Origin: an uncultured Moraxella sp. | Lineage (GTDB): Bacteria > Pseudomonadota > Gammaproteobacteria > Pseudomonadales > Moraxellaceae | Assembly: GCA_937975585.1 (NCBI GenBank) | Contig: CALJUC010000266.1 | Location: 1 to 11,605 of the forward strand | Reading direction: 5' to 3' | DNA: 11,605 bases | Shown here: positions 6,753-11,605 of the stretch, piece by piece | How positions within the stretch are numbered: position 1 is the stretch's first letter | Layout of the letters: each line of letters opens with the position of its first letter | Notes under the pieces: model-generated | What the model was told of the DNA's origin: nothing | Databases searched by the model: none | What the model saw: only the letters and a program-made list of their open reading frames with translations | Made by a program: the position numbers and the translations under genes

Positions 6753-8045
6753 TTAATAAATCAGGCTCAGCCAAAGCGCCAAACCTAGGAGTGTCGCGGC
6801 CAATACTGGCACCGTCAAAATAACACCGACCTTCAAGTAATAACCCCATGTGATATCAATTTGTTTTTTGGCGAGTACATGAAGCCATAGCAAAGTCGCT
6901 AATGAGCCGATAGGGGTGATTTTGGGCCCCAAATCACAGCCAATGACATTGGCAAATACCATCGCTTCTTTAATCATCGGGTTGCTCACAGAGGCCGCGT
7001 CAATTGCCAACGCCTGTATCAAAACCGTTGGCATATTGTTCATCACAGAGGACAAGATGGCCGATAAAAAACCAGTGCCTAATGTTGCAACCCAAATACC
7101 TTGGCTAGATAGCTGCTGCAAAATAGCCGCCAAATAATCGGTCAATCCAGCATTTTTTAGCCCATATACCACCAAATACATGCCCAGTGAAAACACCACG
7201 ATTTGCCACGGTGCATGACGCAATACCGGCTTAATCGGGAGTTTTTTACCCAGTGTCGCGACCAATAACAACACGGTCGCGCCGATACCCGCAATCACAC
7301 TAATCGGTATGCCTAGTGGCTCTAACACAAAAAATCCGACCAATAACGCAGCCAACACCCACCAACCCGTTACAAACGTGGTTTTATCAGCAATGGCTGT
7401 GTTCGGCTCATCAATGAGCGTTAACTCATACACACGGGGAATATCACGGCGATAAAAACCGTATAACACCAGTAACGATGCCACCACGGACACCCCATTC
7501 ACCGGCACCATCACTTGGGCATACCGGTCAAATGGCACCGCAAAAAAATCTGCCGACACGATATTAACCAAGTTGGACACCACCAACGGCAGACTGGCCG
7601 TATCCGCAATAAAACCAGCCGCCATGATAAAGGCTAGTGTGGTCGCGGCACTAAACCGCAATGCCACCAAAATCGCAATCACAATGGGCGTCAAAATCAA
7701 AGCCGCCCCATCATTGGCAAATAAGGCTGACACCACTGCCCCGAGCAGGACGATAAACCCAAATAACCGGCTGCCACGACCACTGGCCAAGCGCGCCACA
7801 TGCAAGGCAATCCATTTAAAAAAACCCGCTTCATCGAGCAACAAACTGATAATAATAATCGCGATAAACGCAAAGGTCGCGTTCCACACAATGCCCCAAA
7901 CCACGGGGATATCCGCCTGACTGATAACACCCGTCAATAACGCCAACAATGCGCCAATACTGGCCGTCCATCCAATACCCAATCCTTTAGGCTGCCAAAT
8001 AACAAACGTCAGTGTCAAAATAAAAATCGCTATCGCTAACCACAT
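6753..8045 (-). CDS. arsB: Arsenite/antimonite efflux pump ArsB
   Basis: A 430-residue polytopic inner-membrane carrier, strongly similar along its whole length to E. coli ArsB (429 residues) and not to the Acr3 family. Shared blocks include VIWQPKGLGIGW, WNATFAFIAIIIISLLLDE, ALFANDGAALILTPIV, AAGFIADTASLPL, SLGMYLVVYGL, MNNMPTVL and NVIGCDLGPKITPIGSLATLLWL. It expels As(III)/Sb(III) using the proton gradient, or ATP if ArsA is present; no arsA is seen. The frame extends to 8069, but the ATG at 8045 aligns with the E. coli start and has AGGA (8051-8054) five bases upstream, so it is chosen. That leaves 23 bases after the flavoprotein gene. The product of arsC is its substrate. Confidence 0.95.
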   Translation of the reverse strand: MWLAIAIFILTLTFVIWQPKGLGIGWTASIGALLALLTGVISQADIPVVWGIVWNATFAFIAIIIISLLLDEAGFFKWIALHVARLASGRGSRLFGFIVLLGAVVSALFANDGAALILTPIVIAILVALRFSAATTLAFIMAAGFIADTASLPLVVSNLVNIVSADFFAVPFDRYAQVMVPVNGVSVVASLLVLYGFYRRDIPRVYELTLIDEPNTAIADKTTFVTGWWVLAALLVGFFVLEPLGIPISVIAGIGATVLLLVATLGKKLPIKPVLRHAPWQIVVFSLGMYLVVYGLKNAGLTDYLAAILQQLSSQGIWVATLGTGFLSAILSSVMNNMPTVLIQALAIDAASVSNPMIKEAMVFANVIGCDLGPKITPIGSLATLLWLHVLAKKQIDITWGYYLKVGVILTVPVLAATLLGLALWLSLIY

Positions 8046-8068
8046 ACAAATCCTAATTGGTTCGACCA

Positions 8069-8731
8069 TTAAAAAGGGCTATTACGCTGGGTGGGTGTCA
8101 TCAAAAACGGTGGTGTCAGCGTATGCGGATTCACTAACACCCTGTACGTCTGAGTCGCTGTTGCCCACCAATGCAACTGTAACAACGTGCGCCCCAAATA
8201 GGTTTGCCAAGCAGCACCATCGACATCTGGGTGAAATTCACCATGCTCATCAAAAATCTCTTGTGCTTTGGGTAAATGAATCATGGCAGAAACCGGTAAA
8301 CAACCTAATTCTGCCAAGAATGTGCGCATATTGACCGCCGCACGCATACCGCCCCATTGTCCTGCTGAATACGTAACTATCGCACTTGGCTTGAATGCAA
8401 ACAACGAACCGCCAAAATGGTTGAGTAAATCCATTAAAGCAGGGCTCATCGCATGGTTATATTCAGGGCTAATCATCACATAGCCATTCGCTTGCTCAAT
8501 CTTGGTCGCTAATTGTTCCCAGTGCAGCGGCGCTTTACCTTTGGCATAAGCAAAATGTGGTTTGAAAATTTTTTCAGGCGGGTAGTCAAGCGGGTCAATG
8601 ATTTCTGTATCGATATCAGGATAGGCGGCTTGTAAATACTGCTGACACGCCAATGCCACTCGATGGCCTAATCGTGCAGGTCTAGGCGGTGTGCTATCAC
8701 GTACTGAGCCCAGAAAAATCAAAAACATCAT
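8069..8731 (-). CDS. NAD(P)H-dependent FMN reductase-family flavoprotein of the ars operon
   Basis: A 220-residue flavodoxin-like protein. The N-terminal FLGSVRDS is the phosphate-binding loop for FMN (residues 7-13), SPEYNHAMSPALMDLLNHF (88-106) is the second flavin loop typical of the NADPH-dependent FMN reductase family, and SAGQWGGMRA (122-131) follows strand 4. These proteins reduce quinones, metals or organoarsenicals. The place in the operon equals that of ArsH, which oxidises trivalent methylarsenicals, but the motifs differ from classic ArsH (which reads near PERHG), so I leave the symbol empty. Frame upstream of 8731 runs into the arsR promoter and is not coding; the ATG at 8731 (or 8728) fits the family start, with only a weak GAGA as ribosome site. 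First gene of the minus-strand ars operon. Confidence 0.85.
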   Translation of the reverse strand: MMFLIFLGSVRDSTPPRPARLGHRVALACQQYLQAAYPDIDTEIIDPLDYPPEKIFKPHFAYAKGKAPLHWEQLATKIEQANGYVMISPEYNHAMSPALMDLLNHFGGSLFAFKPSAIVTYSAGQWGGMRAAVNMRTFLAELGCLPVSAMIHLPKAQEIFDEHGEFHPDVDGAAWQTYLGRTLLQLHWWATATQTYRVLVNPHTLTPPFLMTPTQRNSPF

Positions 8732-8760
8732 GAGTCTCGTCTCGCAGGCTGATAAATATT

Positions 8761-8790
8761 TTGGCAAGTTGCCGATAGGGGTGCTATGAT
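8761..8790 (+). promoter_or_regulatory. Candidate arsR promoter
   Basis: TTGGCA (8761-8766) and TATGAT (8785-8790) spaced 18 bases point toward arsR. The start point would be near 8797, leaving a leader of about 32 bases that contains the whole presumed operator palindrome. Confidence 0.6.
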
Positions 8791-8796
8791 TGGCAA

Positions 8797-8825
8797 ATGA
8801 TATTCCATATATTCGGATATGTAAA
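8797..8825 (-). promoter_or_regulatory. ars operon promoter with ArsR operator in its spacer
   Basis: Toward the flavoprotein-arsB-arsC genes, TTTACA (8825-8820) and TATCAT (8802-8797) are separated by exactly 17 bases. Between the hexamers, and just touching the -35, lies the dyad CATAT-N6-ATATG (8806-8821), within a wider CATATAT-N12-ATATATG (8806-8831). An AT-rich dyad of this kind next to arsR is the expected target of ArsR. Bound repressor would block this promoter directly and sit as a roadblock just downstream of the opposite arsR promoter, so one site could govern both directions. Confidence 0.7.
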
Positions 8826-8828
8826 TAT

Positions 8829-9119
8829 ATGAAAATAAAATTACCGCCGATAGAATTTTTTAAAGCCTTAAGCGACCCAACACGCCTGACCATTATCGAG
8901 CTACTAAGGGCTACAGATGCGTTATGCGTCTGCGATATAACCGCTCAGCTTCAACAGCCACAACCGACCGTATCACGCCATCTAACCCACCTCAAACGCT
9001 TAGGTATCTTGACCAGCGAGCGTCGCGGTACCTGGATTTGGTATTCGTTAGCGCACGACCTGCCTGATTGGTCGAAAGCCGTCATTTGCGCGCTACCTTC
9101 CCCCGCTATCGAGGATTGA
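8829..9119 (+). CDS. arsR: Arsenite-responsive repressor ArsR (ArsR/SmtB family)
   Basis: A 96-residue winged-helix repressor. It reads FFKALSDPTRL at the N-terminus, the metal-binding ALCVCD motif with C33 and C35 at the start of the DNA-binding region, and the recognition helix QPTVSRHLTHLKRLGIL, then the wing RRGTWIWYSL. In E. coli R773 ArsR three cysteines (C32, C34, C37) bind As(III) but the first two suffice; here the third position is not Cys. As(III) or Sb(III) binding would release DNA. The frame can be extended to a TTG at 8790, but that would encode the operator; the ATG at 8829 matches the family start. Its ribosome site is weak (a GGA at 8815-8817). It is divergent from the ars operon rather than its first gene. 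Confidence 0.93.
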   Translation: MKIKLPPIEFFKALSDPTRLTIIELLRATDALCVCDITAQLQQPQPTVSRHLTHLKRLGILTSERRGTWIWYSLAHDLPDWSKAVICALPSPAIED

Positions 9120-9211
9120 GAACCATTACCTTACCACCTACTGCACCTGTAACTTAAGCCAATTCGCTGCTTACCTTGCTAAAATTATCCCTGTATTCGT
9201 GCAGTAATTGT

Positions 9212-9240
9212 AAAAAATCCCTAGCGTTTGGGGCTTTTTT
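9212..9240 (+). terminator. Probable intrinsic terminator after arsR
   Basis: AAAAAATCCC and GGGGCTTTTTT face each other across a TAGCGTTT loop, ending in six T. The stem has one irregularity (T against C). It lies about 95 bases after the arsR stop, with no gene between, and before the next plus-strand promoter. Confidence 0.7.
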
Positions 9241-9251
9241 GACACAGGCTG

Positions 9252-9299
9252 TTGCGAAAAACCTTAGATAGCATAAGATGAGGATAAGCAACGCGTTGC
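9252..9299 (+). promoter_or_regulatory. Candidate promoter and palindrome ahead of the MgtC-like gene
   Basis: TTGCGA (9252-9257) and TAAGAT (9274-9279), spaced 16 bases, would start transcription near 9286. A perfect 12-base palindrome GCAACGCGTTGC (9288-9299) begins almost at that point and could be an operator or a short 5' hairpin. The hexamers are mediocre, so this is tentative. Confidence 0.4.
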
Positions 9300-9324
9300 G
9301 ATTGATGAAGTTAGGGGAGTAAAT

Positions 9325-10620
9325 ATGACACACGCGGACTGGTTGGTAAATTTACAGCAATACTCGTATCAGCAGGTGCTGACGATATTTGCAGCCGCTA
9401 TCGGCTGTGGCATGTTAATTGGTATCGAGCGCGAACGTCATAATGCCAGTCGAGAAACCCCTGAGTTTGCCGGATTTCGTACTTATGTGTTTATGAGCCT
9501 GATGGGTGCCATGAGCTTTGCCTTTGGCTTTGCGATAGGTATTGTTGGTTTTTTATTCGCCAGTGGCATTGCACTGATCGCCCACTTCAAAAATCCCCCA
9601 GAACATCCCGGTATCACCTCTGAAGTCGCCTTGGTCATGACATTTTTAATCGGTGCCATTTGTCTATGGCAACCCTTGGTCGCAACCAGTACCGCGGTTA
9701 TCATAACGGGTTTTTTATTTTCCAAAACATCACTGAGCAATTTTGCCAGTCGCTGGCTGACTGAAGCAGAGGTACGCGATGGCACGATGCTACTGGCGTT
9801 GGCACTGGTGGCTTTGCCCTTAATGCCCAATAAACCGTATTGGGGCACGGTATTAAATCCGTATGTGACTGTGCGCTTATTGATTCTGATTTTGGCGGTG
9901 CAAGCGGTTGCGCATTTGGCAAAACGCTTATTGTCATTACGTCATGCGTTATCGCTAAGTAGCTTGGCATCTGGGTTTGTTTCGAGTACGGCAACGGTTG
10001 CCAGTCTGGGTCTACAAGTACGTGCAGGCACCGCCCCTGCCAAGGCCAATGCCGGTGGTGCGTTATTTTCTTGTGTAGCAACTTTATTGCAATTTGTAGT
10101 CATTGCCATTGGTTCTAATATTGCTTGGCTCAAAGTCTTGGCACTGCCAATTATTGCAGGTAGTTTGCTCGGTATTTTATGGGGACTATGGTTGTTACGA
10201 ACGGATAAAAGCACACCCCAGATTAATAACGCAACAGCCCCCACCCAACCCCAAGACAGCCGTATGTTTAGCTTAAAAGAAGCGGCATTGGTTGCCTTAG
10301 CACTGACCGTTATTCAGGTATTAATCTATGGCTTAGGTCAGCTCATCGGGGACACCGGGTTACTTGCTGGTACCTTGCTTGCCAGTATCTTCGAAATTCA
10401 TGCCGCAATGGCCGCGGTTTTTGTCCAAGGGGCGCCAGTCTTATCTTTGCACAACACGTTGATGCTCTCACTGGTATTAGGCATGACCCTTCATACCATT
10501 TCTAAATCCATCAATGCTGTGATGACCGGTGGTTGGCAATATGGCAAATACTTTATCACAGGGCTTTGGGCACAGACATTGACCTTTAACGGTATTTTGA
10601 TTGCGATGATGATGTTATAA
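9325..10620 (+). CDS. MgtC/SapB-family membrane protein with DUF4010 C-terminal half
   Basis: A 431-residue very hydrophobic inner-membrane protein. The N-terminal ~140 residues are an MgtC/SapB domain: GMLIGIERERH (G29-x3-G33-x-E35-R36) is the family signature, followed by FAGFRTYVFMSLMGA and SEVALVMTFLIGAI. The rest is a DUF4010-type half with several membrane segments, a conserved SLASGFVSSTATVASL stretch (about residues 212-227), a polar loop near 290-310 rich in Thr, Gln and Pro, and a tail ending SKSINAVMTGG. Function of this fused class is not established; MgtC itself modulates F-type ATPase and magnesium or acid stress in Salmonella, and transport has been proposed for others. AGGGGAG (9313-9319) is a strong ribosome site for the ATG. 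It has its own upstream region and seems unlinked to the ars genes. Confidence 0.85.
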   Translation: MTHADWLVNLQQYSYQQVLTIFAAAIGCGMLIGIERERHNASRETPEFAGFRTYVFMSLMGAMSFAFGFAIGIVGFLFASGIALIAHFKNPPEHPGITSEVALVMTFLIGAICLWQPLVATSTAVIITGFLFSKTSLSNFASRWLTEAEVRDGTMLLALALVALPLMPNKPYWGTVLNPYVTVRLLILILAVQAVAHLAKRLLSLRHALSLSSLASGFVSSTATVASLGLQVRAGTAPAKANAGGALFSCVATLLQFVVIAIGSNIAWLKVLALPIIAGSLLGILWGLWLLRTDKSTPQINNATAPTQPQDSRMFSLKEAALVALALTVIQVLIYGLGQLIGDTGLLAGTLLASIFEIHAAMAAVFVQGAPVLSLHNTLMLSLVLGMTLHTISKSINAVMTGGWQYGKYFITGLWAQTLTFNGILIAMMML

Positions 10621-10676
10621 ATCGTTTTGTGAGAAGGATATCAAAGCGAGTTAATAATCGCTCGCCCTGACACCGA

Positions 10677-11318
10677 TTAATTGGCTGAGCCATGATATTG
10701 CCAAACACTGGTCAAAAAGGCTTGCTCACTGTCCCAAGGTGTCACGTGATTGTGCTGCTCACTGTCAATCAGTTGAAAATCTTCGCCTAAGCGCTGTTGT
10801 AATTGCGTAATATTATAACGCTGTACTGGTAAGCCGCTGCACTGGGTAGGGCCATGTTCATCAAAAGTTGACATGCTGACATACCCACCTGACTTAAGCG
10901 CGCGCTTTAGGTTGTTTAAGTATTGGGTTTGCTGCGCTTCGGTCAGCATAAAATGAAACACCGCACGGTCATGCCACACATCAAACTGCTGAGATAGCAG
11001 TTTAACCTCACACACATCACCCACTTGCCAAGTTACCTGTTGGCTATCTAAGCCCTTTTCCCTCACCCGCGACTGGGTGTGTTGAAGCGCTGTTTTAGAC
11101 AAATCTAACACATACAGCTTGTGATAACCCGCCTCAAGCAACTGATCAACCAATATCGAAGCACCACTACCCACATCGATAATAGACGCCTCCAACGGCA
11201 GCTGTAAGGACTTAAACAAGGTCAACGTGCGCTTATCTTCAGCTTGGTACCAACTCACCGAATCCACCGCTTTGGTTTGATAAACTTGCTCCCAATGATT
11301 TTTTACTGGCTCGCTCAT
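10677..11318 (-). CDS. Class I SAM-dependent methyltransferase, substrate unknown
   Basis: A 213-residue soluble Rossmann-fold methyltransferase. It begins NHWEQVYQTKAVDSVSWYQ, a lead common in a small bacterial subfamily. Motif I is IIDVGSGASIL (residues 46-56, D48, G50, G52), the acidic residue ending strand 2 is D72 (VLDLSKTAL), the adenine-side acid is D101 (VGDV), and motif IV is FDVWHDRAVFHFM (112-124). It lacks the conserved cysteines of the arsenite methyltransferase ArsM, so it is not an ars gene despite being nearby. Related proteins are annotated as generic type 11/12 methyltransferases or thiopurine/tellurite methyltransferases; none is assignable. AGGA lies upstream of the ATG. 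It is convergent with the MgtC-like gene; the 56 bases between hold only a weak 5-bp GCGAG/CTCGC hairpin without a T-run. Confidence 0.85.
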   Translation of the reverse strand: MSEPVKNHWEQVYQTKAVDSVSWYQAEDKRTLTLFKSLQLPLEASIIDVGSGASILVDQLLEAGYHKLYVLDLSKTALQHTQSRVREKGLDSQQVTWQVGDVCEVKLLSQQFDVWHDRAVFHFMLTEAQQTQYLNNLKRALKSGGYVSMSTFDEHGPTQCSGLPVQRYNITQLQQRLGEDFQLIDSEQHNHVTPWDSEQAFLTSVWQYHGSAN

Positions 11319-11356
11319 TGCTACTATCCTATTTTTATTATTACCGCATCCTTAGA

Positions 11357-11392
11357 GATACCGGATATCAGTGATACCGCATATCGTTACAA
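11357..11392 (-). promoter_or_regulatory. Candidate methyltransferase promoter overlapped by two direct repeats
   Basis: Toward the methyltransferase gene, TTGTAA (11392-11387) and TGATAT (11370-11365) are spaced 16 bases. Two 13-base repeats that differ at one position, GATACCGGATATC (11357-11369) and GATACCGCATATC (11373-11385), lie 16 bases apart; one covers the -10 and the other fills the spacer. This looks like a repressor site. No candidate regulator is adjacent. Confidence 0.4.
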
Positions 11393-11549
11393 AAAACCGC
11401 TACCATTGTACCACTGGTCTGGGGTAAATTTTTTTTTGTGAAATAAATAATTGCGCCATTTTGTGTCGTCAGTCTAACGATATGTTAAGCCGTACAAACA
11501 ACCGTTTGGCGCGATATAACTTTCATGCTGATAAAATCAGCCCCTTCTC

Positions 11550-11566
11550 TACCGCAAGGAGCGGTA
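11550..11566 (+). promoter_or_regulatory. Small 5' leader hairpin with AAGGA loop
   Basis: TACCGC and GCGGTA pair perfectly (6 bp, mostly GC) around an AAGGA loop, 24 bases before the ATG of the last gene. A GGA in a hairpin loop followed by a GGA in the ribosome site (11579-11581) resembles a CsrA/RsmA binding arrangement. The rest of 11319-11549 holds no gene; it is AT-rich with a nine-T run near 11430. Confidence 0.3.
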
Positions 11567-11590
11567 CCATAGACAAAAGGAAATGTCATT

Positions 11591-11605
11591 ATGCGATACG
11601 CAGAC
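11591..11605 (+). CDS. Start of an unidentified gene, cut by the window edge
   Basis: ATG followed by four codons (MRYAD) with AAAGGAA about 9 bases upstream. Too short to identify. A second ATG at 11583 in another frame sits only two bases from the ribosome site and is less likely. Confidence 0.45.

Noticed and set aside
7573..7920. 115-codon plus-strand frame antisense to arsB
   Set aside because: Lies fully within arsB, which is conserved throughout; no start signals.
8732..8893. N-terminal extension of the flavoprotein frame
   Set aside because: The extra 54 codons overlap the divergent ars promoters and the start of arsR and do not resemble the family.
9483..9848. 121-codon minus-strand frame inside the MgtC-like gene, and a second one at 9701-10081
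   Set aside because: Antisense shadows of a clear hydrophobic coding gene; compositions reflect the opposite strand and no family is recognisable.
10644..10664. GCGAG/CTCGC hairpin between the convergent MgtC-like and methyltransferase genes
   Set aside because: Five-base stem with a long loop and no T-run; not a convincing terminator.

Overview
The window is almost entirely chromosome-like DNA from a Moraxellaceae-type gammaproteobacterium (Moraxella/Faucicola, Psychrobacter or Acinetobacter relatives). The best support is the LysR regulator beside catB, which follows the Acinetobacter BenM/CatM proteins residue by residue, and the catB-catC order. The genus cannot be fixed from sequence alone. 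The first ~740-830 bases are different: they are visibly more AT-rich and encode the middle of a GH32 (levanase/fructanase/invertase-type) glycosidase that looks Bacteroidota-like. That gene stops abruptly next to the 3' end of catC, where catA would be expected. This is either a real rearrangement or a chimeric assembly join.

Layout. 1-834: GH32 fragment, plus strand, open at the left edge and lacking its normal C-terminus. 829-3413: catechol ortho-cleavage (beta-ketoadipate) genes, with catB and catC on the minus strand and a divergent BenM/CatM-type regulator on the plus strand. Their shared 216-bp intergenic region carries three ordered ATAC-N7-GTAT-like operator sites. 3480-3514: a perfect 15-bp stem terminator serving both convergent units. 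3530-5409: a minus-strand pair of fumarylacetoacetase (fahA, tyrosine/homogentisate catabolism) and a glyoxalase-fold VOC protein, with a good sigma70 promoter. 5577-9119: an arsenic-resistance module. A minus-strand run of flavin reductase, arsB, thioredoxin-type arsC and a small serine recombinase diverges from arsR, with a compact bidirectional promoter/operator between them. 9325-10620: an MgtC/SapB-DUF4010 membrane protein, plus strand. 10677-11318: a class I SAM-dependent methyltransferase, minus strand. 11591 to the right edge: the first codons of another plus-strand gene.

How the genes work together. CatB and CatC convert cis,cis-muconate to beta-ketoadipate enol-lactone under control of the divergent regulator. 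That regulator keeps both the muconate-site residues (S99, T128) and the second, benzoate-site residues (R160, Y293) known from BenM. FahA makes fumarate and acetoacetate at the end of homogentisate breakdown. The ars genes reduce arsenate (ArsC), export arsenite (ArsB) and sense it (ArsR). The flavoprotein and the recombinase are accessory, and the recombinase suggests the ars module was acquired by transfer. No tRNA, rRNA, CRISPR array or complete insertion sequence was seen. I found no clearly new system. The points most worth checking are the left junction, the hybrid BenM-like control of catBC, the FahA-VOC pairing and the overlapping arsR operator.
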